A stretch of DNA of 64,000 nucleotides, from NCBI GenBank assembly GCA_964385465.1, contig CAYLPJ010000026.1, positions 1 through 64,000 of the forward strand, read 5' to 3'. Positions 50,805 through 59,344 of the stretch are shown one piece after another. Within the stretch, counting starts at the first letter, position 1, and each line of letters begins with the position of its first letter. This DNA comes from CAYLPJ01 sp964385465. Lineage in GTDB: Bacteria; Planctomycetota; Phycisphaerae; SM23-33. The notes beneath the pieces were generated by a model. It saw only the letters and a program-made list of their open reading frames with translations. It ran no database searches and was not told where the DNA came from. The position numbers and the translations under genes were made by a program.

Positions 50805-51090
50805 AAAGCCGTGCACTCCGCGTCGAGTCGCCGAAACGGGGCCCACCTGGTTTGACGGCTCCGGCCAGGGAGTCCTCCGGCACGCGTCGCAGGCTCGCTT
50901 ATGGCTGCTTCCTTCCGGACCTGACCAGGTTCACGGCGCAACGCTGCAGAGGGCCCAGCCCTCAACGCCATCTCACCAGGCGGGGTGACTCATCTCGGCC
51001 AACCCTCGACGGAGAATTCAGTCCCGCTGTAGCGGATTGCGGGTCTCCCGAAGGATCAGGGCACCGCTAGCGCCCCACCTAGCACGGCAA
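50805..51090 (-). ncRNA. ffs: Large (Alu-containing) SRP RNA
   Basis: The signal recognition particle RNA, on the minus strand, about 286 nt. The universally conserved helix 8 core GGTCAGGTCCGGAAGGAAGC is at 50926-50907, including the GGAA tetraloop. The 5' end GCCGTGCTAGGTGGGG and the box GCTAGCGGTGCCCT match the Alu domain of the Bacillus-type large SRP RNA. The 5' GCCGTGC (51088-51082) pairs with GCACGGC near the 3' end (50814-50808). The 5' end agrees with a TTGCTT-N18-TATGGT promoter; the 3' end is less sure. It binds Ffh and pauses translation in co-translational targeting. Confidence 0.95.
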
Positions 51091-51096
51091 CCGCTC

Positions 51097-51126
51097 ACCA
51101 TACCACGGACCCCGCCGATGAAGCAA
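51097..51126 (-). promoter_or_regulatory. Promoter of the SRP RNA
   Basis: On the minus strand TTGCTT (51126-51121) and TATGGT (51102-51097) are 18 bases apart and place the start near 51090, at the expected 5' end of the SRP RNA. Confidence 0.55.
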
Positions 51127-51259
51127 GCACCCCGCGAGCGGATTCCGCCCGCCGATCGGTCCCCCGCCCGGTGACCGGTCCCCGGTGGCGACGGCACGCC
51201 ACCGGCCCCGCCGAGGTCCCCGTCGGAGGTCCCCTCCCTCCGGGCGCCCCCCCTCGGCC

Positions 51260-51405
51260 CCGGTGTGTCGGTTCTGTCCACCCGCCGGGACAGTGGACAC
51301 AGAACCCATGGGGATCTGTTAATCTATGTTATTAAACGACTTATGATAATTCTATCCCTGTCCACCCCGCCGTCCGTCCGGACAGTGTCCCCGGTGGTGG
51401 GACAC
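51260..51405 (+). repeat. Dispersed hairpin/AT-rich repeat, copy 2
   Basis: A 146-base element that matches the copy at 1091-1237 (opposite strand). It starts CCGGTGTGTC then G then GTTCTGTCCACCC, followed by N4, GGACAG and a gapped match GGA-N-ACA. An AT-rich core follows (about 51318-51354, with TTAATC-N17-TATGAT that could be a promoter), then a second hairpin CTGTCC-N16-GGACAG (51358-51363 with 51380-51385) and GTGTCCC-N7-GGGACAC. Copies share length, ends and hairpin placement although the core differs. Confidence 0.75.
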
Positions 51406-51522
51406 GAGGCTCCGCGGGGCGGCGGGTCCGTGCGTCGCGAACGCGGATGGGTGAGGTACGTCGCAGCCGCCCGGGGGTTTCAGGGGTGGAATCTCTTCGA
51501 GGCGGCGATCCGGGAGACTGCG

Positions 51523-53823
51523 ATGCGGAACCCTTGCGCGGCGGTTGTGGCGGTGGCGAGTGTGGCGTGGCTGGCGGCCGGGGCCGGAGCGGGCGAGGGC
51601 CTCGTGCCCAATGGCGGGTTCGAGGAGCCGGCCGGAGCGGACCCGCGGGAGCAGATCGCCCGGGATATCCGCAAGCTCTACGGCGGGGCCAAGCCGACGC
51701 CGTTCGCCGGGTGGTTCTTCGGCGGGGGCTGGGAGAACGGGCGGTACACGGTGCACGCCTCGTCGGAGGCCCACAGCGGCAAGCGGTCGTGCGAGATCCG
51801 CTGCCGCAAGAAGGGCCGGGGGGGCATCGCGTCGATGCCCTTCAAGCTCCGCCCGGGCACGATCGTGAAGGTGGAGTTCTGGCTGAAGGCCCGCGACGCC
51901 GAGGGCGGGCAGGTGCTGCTGAACTTCGAGGGCACGCCCGGCGACGGCTGGAACCGCCTCCGCATCCCCGGCGGGACCTACGACTGGCGCAAGGTCACCC
52001 GCCGCTGCGTCGTGCCCGTCCGCCACAGCCGCGCCGACGGCCAGACGCTGCTGATCTTCATCTACTCCAAGACCGGCGGGTCGATCTGGATCGACGACGT
52101 CTCGGTCACCACCGTGGACGTCAACGAGCTGGCGGAGTCCCCCGGCCCGCCGGCGCTGACGGCCCCGCGTCCCAAGGCCGTCCCCGAGCCGGCCGGGTCG
52201 GTCGGCTACCGCGTGGACGTCGCCGACGGGCTGACCAAGGTGCTCTCGAACACGGACTTCGCGGCCGAGACGGCGGGGCGGGCCTCGCTGGCCCTCTGCC
52301 GCAACGAGGCCGAGGCCGTGCAGGTGATCGTCGAGGCCCCGTGGCGGGACGTGAAGGTCGAGGCGGTGGATCTGTCCCCGCTGACCGGCCCGGACGGTGC
52401 GACGATCCCGGCGTCGGCAATGACCTGGCGGCGGGTGGACGACGTGGAGACCACCGTCTCCCCGCCTTACCCCGTCCGCCGCGTGGGCCTCTGGCCCGAC
52501 CCGCTGATGCCCCCGGGCCCCTTCACCGTCGAGGCCCCCTCCCGCCGGGCCGTGTGGGTCGAGCTCAAGGCCCCCGCCGACGCCGCGCCGGGACGCTACA
52601 GGGGCACGATCACGGTCCGCCCGGCCGGGCTCGAACCCACCGCCGTGCCCCTCGATGTCACCGTCTGGGACCTGGCCATCCCCGACAAGACGCACCTCCG
52701 CACGCTGACGTGGCTGGGAACGGGGGTGATCCGGGCGTTCTACGGTCTGAAATGGTCCCCGGAGAACCAGCGGCGGTTCGAGCGCATCCTCCGGGACTAC
52801 CAGGACATGCTGCTGGATCACCGCCTCGGCCCCGGCGGCGCGGTGGCCAACCGCGTGCACAAGAACCGCAAGACCGGCACGTACGACTTCTCGCAGGTGG
52901 ACCAGCGGCTCCAGCGGCTGATCGGGCGGGGAATGAACGCGTTCATCATGGGCACGGCCCCGAACCTCAAGCGCAAGGGCAAGAAGCGGTACACGCCGGA
53001 GTTCATCGCGCAGTTCACCGACATGCTCAAGGCCTACGGCGACCACCTCCGCGAGAAGGGCTGGATCGACAAGGCCTACGTGTACACCTACGACGAGGCC
53101 CCCCGCTCGGCCTGGCCGGAGGTGCGGAAGATCGCCAAGGCCATCCGCGCCGCCGCGCCGGAGCTGCGCATCCTCCAGTGCCTCAACCAGCCGGCGGGGG
53201 TCAAGGCCCTCGAGGACGCCATCGACGTCTTCGACGTCTACGTCGCCCAGTACCACCGCACCGGCGTGGCCAACCTCCAGAAACGCGGCACGGAGGTCTG
53301 GCTGGCCGTCTGCTGCTACCCCATGGAACGCCCCAACCTCTTCATCGAGTACCCCCTGATCGACGGGCGCCTGCTGGCCGTCTACTGCTGGAAGTACAAC
53401 GCCGCCGGCTTCGAGTACTGGTCGCCGAACTCCTGGGGAACCAACTGGCGGGCCAAGCCCCCCAACCAGTGGCCGGACGCGCCGTGGAACCCCAACACCT
53501 TCGGCCGGTACAACGGCGACGGCTACCTCCTCTACCCGGGGCCGGACGGCAAGCCCTACCCGTCGATCCGCCTGAAGGCCTTCCGCGACGGCGTGGAGGA
53601 CTACGAGCTGCTGCGGCTGCTGGCGGGCCTGACCGACCGGGCCCGCAAGGCCGGCAACGCCCCGGCGAACCTGCTCGCCGCCGCCAAGGCCGTGCTGGAC
53701 ACCGAGGGCGTCCTCGCCGACAGCGGGACCATCCTCGCCGACGCCGAGGCGTACAAGGCCTTCCGCCGCCGCGCCGCCGAGACGGCCCTGAAACTGAAAG
53801 CCCTTGTGGGAGAATCAGAATGA
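51523..53823 (+). CDS. GH123/DUF4091-type glycoside hydrolase with N-terminal binding domain
   Basis: A 766-residue exported protein with signal peptide (AAVVAVASVAWLAAGAGAG). Residues about 30-205 form a carbohydrate-binding-like beta-sandwich (YTVHASSEAHSGKRSCEIRC, PFKLRPGTIVKVEFWLKA). A domain follows (about 230-400) with LALCRNEAEAVQVIVEAPW, as in DUF4091. A TIM-barrel-like catalytic part from about residue 405 has the characteristic Asp-Glu pair at Asp524-Glu525 in YTYDEAPRS. This pair is the catalytic pair of GH123 beta-N-acetylgalactosaminidases. The enzyme is inferred to cleave N-acetylhexosaminides, but the specific activity is not proven. The next gene overlaps it by 4 bases (ATGA) and encodes a copy of the N-terminal domain. 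Confidence 0.85.
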   Translation: MRNPCAAVVAVASVAWLAAGAGAGEGLVPNGGFEEPAGADPREQIARDIRKLYGGAKPTPFAGWFFGGGWENGRYTVHASSEAHSGKRSCEIRCRKKGRGGIASMPFKLRPGTIVKVEFWLKARDAEGGQVLLNFEGTPGDGWNRLRIPGGTYDWRKVTRRCVVPVRHSRADGQTLLIFIYSKTGGSIWIDDVSVTTVDVNELAESPGPPALTAPRPKAVPEPAGSVGYRVDVADGLTKVLSNTDFAAETAGRASLALCRNEAEAVQVIVEAPWRDVKVEAVDLSPLTGPDGATIPASAMTWRRVDDVETTVSPPYPVRRVGLWPDPLMPPGPFTVEAPSRRAVWVELKAPADAAPGRYRGTITVRPAGLEPTAVPLDVTVWDLAIPDKTHLRTLTWLGTGVIRAFYGLKWSPENQRRFERILRDYQDMLLDHRLGPGGAVANRVHKNRKTGTYDFSQVDQRLQRLIGRGMNAFIMGTAPNLKRKGKKRYTPEFIAQFTDMLKAYGDHLREKGWIDKAYVYTYDEAPRSAWPEVRKIAKAIRAAAPELRILQCLNQPAGVKALEDAIDVFDVYVAQYHRTGVANLQKRGTEVWLAVCCYPMERPNLFIEYPLIDGRLLAVYCWKYNAAGFEYWSPNSWGTNWRAKPPNQWPDAPWNPNTFGRYNGDGYLLYPGPDGKPYPSIRLKAFRDGVEDYELLRLLAGLTDRARKAGNAPANLLAAAKAVLDTEGVLADSGTILADAEAYKAFRRRAAETALKLKALVGESE

Positions 53824-54476
53824 GCTCGCCAGCAGCCGCATGGAGTGTCCTGGTCGCCGCCGCCGTGGGAGCCGGCCTGGCCGGCCTGGCCGCCGCGCCG
53901 CTTCCCGCCGCCGAAGGCAAGGCCGACAGCCAACTGATTCGCAACCCCTCGCTGGAGGTCCGCAGCGGGCCTCGGAAGTTCTACCCGGCCGAGCCGTGGG
54001 GCTACGCCCTGCTGGACGGCGTGGCCCGAAGTCCTTTTGCCAACTGGGGTTACTCGGGCTTCTGGGACGGCGGAGAGTACGACATCAAGCTCGGCGAGGG
54101 ACGGACGGGCAAGCTGTGCGCCCGGCTTGTCTGCCGCCGCCGCGGCCGCGGGGGCATCTGCACCGACGAGATCCGCGTCCGCCCGGGCACGAAGCTCCGC
54201 TTCCGCGGGCACTTCAAGGCCGTCGCCGCCAGGGGCCGCTGCTGGGTGAACTTCGAGGGCGACGCCGGCGACGGGTGGCACAAGATCGAGCTGCCGCGGA
54301 AGCCCGACTACGACTGGATGGAGGTCACCGGCGAGCTCACCGCCGCCGGCCCCCGCCGGGGGCGCAAGCTCGCCGAGGACGGCAAGGTCGCGGTGCACGT
54401 CTTCATCTACACCCGGGCCTACGGGGAACTGTGGATCGACGACGTGACGCTCAGGCCAATCAGCAGCGAGAAGTAG
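53820..54476 (+). CDS. Stand-alone exported copy of the GH123 N-terminal domain
   Basis: A 218-residue protein with a signal peptide (SVLVAAAVGAGLAGLAAA) and one beta-sandwich domain. It aligns along its length with residues about 30-205 of the preceding GH123 protein: both have RGRGGI or GRGGIA followed by VRPGT, NFEGDAGDGWHKIELP matching NFEGTPGDGWNRLRIP, and a terminal IDDV motif. It is therefore a paralogue of that domain. The start overlaps the upstream stop (ATGA), so it is co-translated. It may be a binding partner or targeting factor. Confidence 0.82.
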   Translation: MSSPAAAWSVLVAAAVGAGLAGLAAAPLPAAEGKADSQLIRNPSLEVRSGPRKFYPAEPWGYALLDGVARSPFANWGYSGFWDGGEYDIKLGEGRTGKLCARLVCRRRGRGGICTDEIRVRPGTKLRFRGHFKAVAARGRCWVNFEGDAGDGWHKIELPRKPDYDWMEVTGELTAAGPRRGRKLAEDGKVAVHVFIYTRAYGELWIDDVTLRPISSEK

Positions 54477-54527
54477 CCGCCACGCCGTCGGAGAGAGCAT
54501 GAACTGGCAAGTTTGCCCGGAAAACAC

Positions 54528-54556
54528 TTGCCTAAGGTGTAAACCCTAGGTATCAT
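54528..54556 (+). promoter_or_regulatory. Promoter of the PEP-CTERM gene at 54688
   Basis: TTGCCT (54528-54533) and TATCAT (54551-54556) are separated by 17 bases. The predicted start is near 54563, leaving about 125 bases of leader. The region 54500-54580 is AT-richer than its surroundings. Confidence 0.5.
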
Positions 54557-54687
54557 ACCGGAGTTAATTTGAAATTGTTCGGTCGGGTGTGTATCCGGCC
54601 ATGGTGGTGAGGCAAAGCCCGGTTTTCGAGCCTGCCGGGCCGCGCCGCTGTGTTCTTTGCCCGACTCGAGTACTGGAGGTCAACAAG

Positions 54688-55326
54688 ATGAGGGTTCCCG
54701 AGGTTTCTGCGCTGATCGTGTGCGCCATGGTCGCCGTGACCGGGCCGCTCCTGGCTGACGACTTCAATCCACCGTCCTGGCGAGGGAACGACACCTCGCT
54801 GACGGCGGAATGGGAGATACTCAGCGACACCAACCCGCTACCCCCGGACGGGCCGCTGACGTCCATGAGCGGGACAAGTGGCATCTACACAACGGAACTT
54901 GAGACATGGGACACAAGCTGGCAAACGGGAGACGGTGACGGCGAGCTGATCTGGTCCGCGCGGAACAGCTTCAAGATCACGATGGACAACTTCGCCGACT
55001 CGTCCGACGAGATGCTGATCTGGCTTCAGATGACCGGGGCGTGGACCGCCGCGCCGGAGATCGTGATCGTTCGGGGGTATGGCGTGGACGAAGGCTGGGT
55101 CTTCGGCGACGAGACGGCGCCGCTGGCGTCGGGAGCATCGTCGACGCAGGCATGGTGGCTCTACAGCCTTGCCCCGAGCACAGACAAGGTCGAAGTCTGG
55201 GGCGATTGCCTGGCCGGCACGACGCTCGACCAGGTCGTGATGGATATCACCCCCGAACCGGGCACGCTGGGGCTGCTGCTTCTCGGCGGCCTGGGGGTGC
55301 TGATCCGAAGGCGCCGCGCCGCCTGA
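54688..55326 (+). CDS. PEP-CTERM sorting-signal protein
   Basis: A 212-residue exported protein with signal peptide (VSALIVCAMVAVTGPLLA) and a C-terminal PEP-CTERM tag: ITPEPGTLGLLLLGGLGVL then arginines. The mature part (DDFNPPSWRGNDTSLTAEWE, SFKITMDNFADSSDEMLIWL) has an Asp/Trp-rich beta-structured look and no known motif. TGGAGG stands 8 bases before the start. A clear terminator follows at 55352. Confidence 0.86.
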   Translation: MRVPEVSALIVCAMVAVTGPLLADDFNPPSWRGNDTSLTAEWEILSDTNPLPPDGPLTSMSGTSGIYTTELETWDTSWQTGDGDGELIWSARNSFKITMDNFADSSDEMLIWLQMTGAWTAAPEIVIVRGYGVDEGWVFGDETAPLASGASSTQAWWLYSLAPSTDKVEVWGDCLAGTTLDQVVMDITPEPGTLGLLLLGGLGVLIRRRRAA

Positions 55327-55351
55327 GCCCACACTGCAGATCGAAGCATTC

Positions 55352-55388
55352 CCGGCCCCCGTCGCCCGCCGGCGGGGGCCGGCTTTGT
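55352..55388 (+). terminator. Rho-independent terminator after the PEP-CTERM gene
   Basis: A perfect 10-bp stem CCGGCCCCCG (55352-55361) / CGGGGGCCGG (55373-55382) with an 11-base loop is followed by CTTTGT. The T-run is short, as expected for GC-rich DNA. Confidence 0.6.
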
Positions 55389-55400
55389 GCGCGCCCGGCC

Positions 55401-55428
55401 TTGCAATCGCGGCGTGGGCCGATAGGAT
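55401..55428 (+). promoter_or_regulatory. Promoter of the gnd-led operon
   Basis: TTGCAA (55401-55406) and TAGGAT (55423-55428) are 16 bases apart, ending about 60 bases before the gnd start at 55489. It lies just after the terminator above. Confidence 0.5.
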
Positions 55429-55488
55429 TCCCTTGCCGGGCGCGAGGCGCGCGGCGCAACACGAGCGACAAGGTAAAGGAAGCGCACC

Positions 55489-56964
55489 ATGGCCGAAGCG
55501 AAGGCGGATATCGGGCTGATCGGGCTGGCGGTGATGGGCCAGAACCTGGTCCTGAACATGAACGACAACGGCTTCAACGTGGCGGTGTACAACCGCACGG
55601 TGAGCAAGGTGGACGACTTCAAGGCCGGCGAGGCCAAGGACCGCGACGGGATCATCGCCACGAAGTCCGTCGAGGAGTTCGTCGCCGCGCTGAAGAAGCC
55701 CCGGCGGGCGATGCTGCTGGTCAAGGCCGGCGACCCGGTGGACAAGTTCATCGACACGCTCATGCCGCACCTCGAGCCCGGGGACATCATCATCGACGGG
55801 GGCAACAGCAACTTCAACGACACGCGGCGCCGCTGCGCGAAGGTCGAGGACGCCGGGCTGCTGTACATCGGCACGGGCGTCTCCGGCGGCGAGGAAGGCG
55901 CCCGCCACGGGCCGAGCATCATGCCCGGCGGAAGCCCGGCGGCGTGGGAGCACGTCAAGCCGATCTTCCAGGCCGTCGCCGCCAAGGCCACCGACCCCAA
56001 GACCGGCGGCGAGGAGCCCTGCTGCGACTGGGTCGGCGAGAACGGCGCCGGGCACTTCGTCAAGATGGTCCACAACGGCATCGAGTACGGCGACATGCAA
56101 CTCATCTGCGAGGCCTACCACCTCATGAAGGCCATGGGCCTGGAGCCCGGGGAGATGTCCGAAGTCTTCGCGAAGTGGAACGAGGGAGACCTCGACAGCT
56201 ACCTCATCGAGATCACACGCGACATCCTCGCCCACGTCGACGAGGAGACGGGCAAGCCGATGGTGGACGTGATCCTGGACACGGCCGGGCAGAAGGGCAC
56301 GGGCAAGTGGACGGGCATCACGGCTCTGGACCTGGGCATGCCCCTGACGCTGATCGGCGAGGCGGTGTTCGCACGGTGCCTGTCGGCGCTGAAGGACGAG
56401 CGGGTGGAGGCGGCCAAGGTGCTCACGGGCCCGGAGGCGAAGTTCGACGGGGACCGCGACGCGTTCATCGAGGACATCCGCCAGGCGCTCTACGCCAGCA
56501 AGATCGTCAGCTACGCCCAGGGCTACCAGCTCATGCGGGAAGCGGCGAAGGAATACGAGTGGAACCTGAACTACGGCGGGATCGCGCTGATGTGGCGCGG
56601 CGGGTGCATCATCCGCAGCCAGTTCCTCGGGCACATCAAGGAAGCGTTCGACGCCCAGCCCGACCTGGTCAACCTGCTGCTGACGCCCTACTTCAAGGAC
56701 GCCGTGACCAGTTGCCAGGACGCCTGGCGGCGCGTGGTCGCCCGGGCCGTCCAGATGGGCCAGCCCGTCCCGGCCTTCAGCAGCGCCCTGGCGTACTTCG
56801 ACGGCTACCGCAACGAGCGCCTGCCGGCCAACCTGCTCCAGGCCCAGCGGGACTACTTCGGCGCCCACACCTACGAGCGCCTGGACAAGCCCCGCGGCGA
56901 GTTCTTCCACACCAACTGGACCGGCACCGGCGGGACGACGACCGCCAGCACGTACAACGCCTGA
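55489..56964 (+). CDS. gnd: 6-phosphogluconate dehydrogenase, decarboxylating
   Basis: A 491-residue enzyme that oxidises 6-phosphogluconate to ribulose 5-phosphate and CO2, forming NADPH or NADH. The N-terminal Rossmann motif is GLIGLAVMGQNLVLNMNDNG. The substrate site is IIIDGGNSNFNDT near residues 96-108 with GTGVSGGEEGARHGPS. The catalytic lysine/glutamate region is GAGHFVKMVHNGIEYGDMQL near residues 184-203. The C-terminal tail FHTNWTGTGG is complete. The length and motifs match the long family. It leads an operon-like run with uxaE, the SDR and later genes. Confidence 0.96.
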   Translation: MAEAKADIGLIGLAVMGQNLVLNMNDNGFNVAVYNRTVSKVDDFKAGEAKDRDGIIATKSVEEFVAALKKPRRAMLLVKAGDPVDKFIDTLMPHLEPGDIIIDGGNSNFNDTRRRCAKVEDAGLLYIGTGVSGGEEGARHGPSIMPGGSPAAWEHVKPIFQAVAAKATDPKTGGEEPCCDWVGENGAGHFVKMVHNGIEYGDMQLICEAYHLMKAMGLEPGEMSEVFAKWNEGDLDSYLIEITRDILAHVDEETGKPMVDVILDTAGQKGTGKWTGITALDLGMPLTLIGEAVFARCLSALKDERVEAAKVLTGPEAKFDGDRDAFIEDIRQALYASKIVSYAQGYQLMREAAKEYEWNLNYGGIALMWRGGCIIRSQFLGHIKEAFDAQPDLVNLLLTPYFKDAVTSCQDAWRRVVARAVQMGQPVPAFSSALAYFDGYRNERLPANLLQAQRDYFGAHTYERLDKPRGEFFHTNWTGTGGTTTASTYNA

Positions 56965-56992
56965 GCCTCACCGGCCGGGACGCGAGGAACGC

Positions 56993-58471
56993 ATGCGAGA
57001 GCAACTGAACCGGGCGGCCGGGCTGGAGGTCTACGAGGCGAGCATCGTCGGCGGCGGCGAAGCCCCGACGACGTTCCTGGGCCGCCGGGGCACGGAGAAA
57101 CGGATCGGGCAGGTCGGCGGGACGGCGCTGCCGAACGTCGAGCGGGTCGGTGAGTTCGAGGGCCGGCCGGTGACGGTCGGCCCGTGCGACCACGACAACG
57201 CCGTCGCCCTCCGCCGGGAGCTGCCCTGGGCGGCCCCCGCGACGCTCGGCCTGGCCACCAGCGCCGGGCTGGGAGACCGCCTCGGCCTGGCCACGCCCGG
57301 GCACGTGCGGGCGGTCCGGGCCGAGGGCGAGGGCATCGCGGCCGTGCTGGCCCAGCAGTCCATCCGCGAGATGGCCCGCACCGAGCGGACGCCCGAGCAG
57401 GTGATGGACTGCGCGACCTACGGCGTGATCCAGGAGGGCTTCCGCGAGGGCTTCGGCTCCGACGCCGACCACCTCCAGAAGCCCGAGGACATCGACGCGA
57501 CCGTCGCGGCGGGCTTCACGATGTTCACCATCGACCCCGGGGCCCATGTCGTCAACGAGGCCGACACGCTGGCCGCGGACGCCCTCGCCGAGCGGGCCGA
57601 GACGCTGGACTACGCCACGCTGGAGTCCTCCGCCGACGACATGCGGTCGCGGTACTGCGGCAGGAGCTTCGAGCTCGCCGACGGCAGCGCGGTCGGCGGC
57701 GACGACGACGCCTGGCTGCGGGCGCTGGTCAAGTACGGCGGGGCCGTCGCCCACGCGACGCGGATGTACCGCCACCTCGTCGCCAAGGCCGACGGGCCCT
57801 TCGAGCTGGAGATCAGCGTCGACGAGACCGACTCGCCCACCTCCCCGGCCGAGCACTACTTCTTCGCCGCCGAGCTCAAGCGCCTCGGCGTGCCCTGGGT
57901 CTCCATGGCCCCGCGGTTCGTCGGGCGGTTCGAGAAGGGCGTGGACTACATCGGCGACCTCGACGCCTTCCGGGCGAGCTTCGCCCGCCACGTCGCCGTC
58001 ATGCGGACGCTGGGGCCGTACAAGATGTCCATCCACTCCGGCAGCGACAAGTTCAGCATCTACCCGATCGTCGCCGAGGCGACCGGCGGGATGGTGCACC
58101 TCAAGACGGCCGGGACGAGCTACCTCGAGGCCGTCCGGGCGGTGGCGCGAATCGAGCCGGAGCTGTTCCGGGCGATCTACGACTTCGCCCGCGAGCACTA
58201 CGAGGCGGACAAGAAGACCTACCACGTCTCGGCGGACATGGCGAAGGTCCCGCCGGCGGCGGAGCTGGCCGATGGGGAACTCGCCGGGCGGATCGACGAG
58301 TTCGACACGCGCCAGGCGCTGCACGTGACGTTCGGCAGCGTCCTGACCGCCGACGGCGGCCGGCGGTTCCGCACGCCGCTCTACGCCGCGCTGGAGCGGG
58401 ACGAGGAGGCCCACTACGCCGCCCTCGCCGCCCACCTCGGCCGACACCTCTCGCCCTTCGCGGCGGGATAG
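56993..58471 (+). CDS. uxaE: Tagaturonate/fructuronate epimerase
   Basis: A 492-residue protein of the UxaE family, which interconverts D-tagaturonate and D-fructuronate in hexuronate breakdown. The family is recognised by ETDSPTSPAEHYFFAAELKR near residues 278-297, RFVGRFEKGVDYIGD, and YKMSIHSGSDKFSIYPIVAE with the metal-type His. The N-terminus (YEASIVGGGEAPTTFLGRRG) also agrees. Gene spacing is 28 bases after gnd, with GAGGA 5 bases before the start. Together with the SDR it places the locus in glucuronate/galacturonate catabolism. Confidence 0.9.
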   Translation: MREQLNRAAGLEVYEASIVGGGEAPTTFLGRRGTEKRIGQVGGTALPNVERVGEFEGRPVTVGPCDHDNAVALRRELPWAAPATLGLATSAGLGDRLGLATPGHVRAVRAEGEGIAAVLAQQSIREMARTERTPEQVMDCATYGVIQEGFREGFGSDADHLQKPEDIDATVAAGFTMFTIDPGAHVVNEADTLAADALAERAETLDYATLESSADDMRSRYCGRSFELADGSAVGGDDDAWLRALVKYGGAVAHATRMYRHLVAKADGPFELEISVDETDSPTSPAEHYFFAAELKRLGVPWVSMAPRFVGRFEKGVDYIGDLDAFRASFARHVAVMRTLGPYKMSIHSGSDKFSIYPIVAEATGGMVHLKTAGTSYLEAVRAVARIEPELFRAIYDFAREHYEADKKTYHVSADMAKVPPAAELADGELAGRIDEFDTRQALHVTFGSVLTADGGRRFRTPLYAALERDEEAHYAALAAHLGRHLSPFAAG

Positions 58472-58499
58472 CAACCGGACACGAAAGGAGAACTCTCAC

Positions 58500-59321
58500 G
58501 TGAGCGATGAACTCTTCGACGTCAGCGGGAAGGTGGTGGCGATCACGGGCGCGGCGGGCGTGCTGGGCAGCGAGATGGCCCGGGCGCTGGCGGCGCGGGG
58601 GGCGAAGGTCGCGGTGATGGACATCGCCGACGACGACGCCGGGGGGCTCTGCGACGAGATCGCCTCCGCCGGCGGGCAGGCGGCCGCGGTCCACTGCGAC
58701 GTGCTGGACAAGGCCGACATCGCCCGCGCCCACAACGAGGTGGTCGAGAAGCTCGGCCCCGTCGACGTGCTGATCAACGGCGCCGGGGGCAACAAGAAAG
58801 AGGCCACCTGCGTCCCGCCGGAGACGACCTTCTTCGATGTCCCCGCCGAGGCGCTTCAGTTCGTCTTCAACCTCAACATCCTGGGCACCATCCTGCCGAG
58901 CCAGGTCTTCGGCCGGGCCATGGGCGAGCGCGGGGCGGGCACGATCGTGAACATCTCCTCGATGTGCGCGTTCCACCCGCTGACGCGCGTGGTGGGCTAC
59001 TCGGCCGCCAAGGCCGCGGTGAGCAACTTCACGGAGTGGTTGGCGACGTACATGGCTCAGAACTGCTCGACGTCGATCCGCGTCAACGCGATCGCGCCGG
59101 GCTTCTTCCTGACCGAGCAGAACCGCTTCCTGCTGACCGACGAGCAGACCGGCGAGCTGACGGCCAGGGGCAAGCAGATCATCGACGGCACGCCGATGGG
59201 GCGCTTCGGCGAACCGGGCGAGCTGATCGGCACGCTGGTGTGGCTGATCAGCGACGCGGCGAAGTTCGTCACCGGCGTGGTCGTCCCCGTCGACGGCGGG
59301 TTCAACGTCTACACCATCTGA
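58500..59321 (+). CDS. SDR-family oxidoreductase, probable D-mannonate/fructuronate reductase type
   Basis: A 273-residue short-chain dehydrogenase/reductase. The NAD(P) motif TGAAGVLGSEMA is near residues 17-28, NGAGG near residue 99, the catalytic Ser-Tyr-Lys appears as NISSMCAFHPLTRVVGYSAA with Tyr and Lys of YSAAK, and the late motif IAPGFFLTEQN and GVVVPVDGGF fit the branch of SDRs that convert fructuronate and mannonate. GTG start with AAAGGAG 9 bases upstream. It follows uxaE after 28 bases, which supports a role next in the hexuronate pathway. Confidence 0.88.
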   Translation: MSDELFDVSGKVVAITGAAGVLGSEMARALAARGAKVAVMDIADDDAGGLCDEIASAGGQAAAVHCDVLDKADIARAHNEVVEKLGPVDVLINGAGGNKKEATCVPPETTFFDVPAEALQFVFNLNILGTILPSQVFGRAMGERGAGTIVNISSMCAFHPLTRVVGYSAAKAAVSNFTEWLATYMAQNCSTSIRVNAIAPGFFLTEQNRFLLTDEQTGELTARGKQIIDGTPMGRFGEPGELIGTLVWLISDAAKFVTGVVVPVDGGFNVYTI

Positions 59322-59344
59322 CCGCCCGCAACGGAGGCAACGAC

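Noticed and set aside
54500..54520. A sigma-54-like TGGCA...TTGC before the PEP-CTERM gene
   Set aside because: The GG and GC elements are 3 bases too close; a 17-base-spaced TTGCCT/TATCAT promoter fits better.
55041..57008. A 655-codon frame running through the PEP-CTERM gene and gnd
   Set aside because: It is the shadow of gnd in another frame; it crosses the terminator at 55352.
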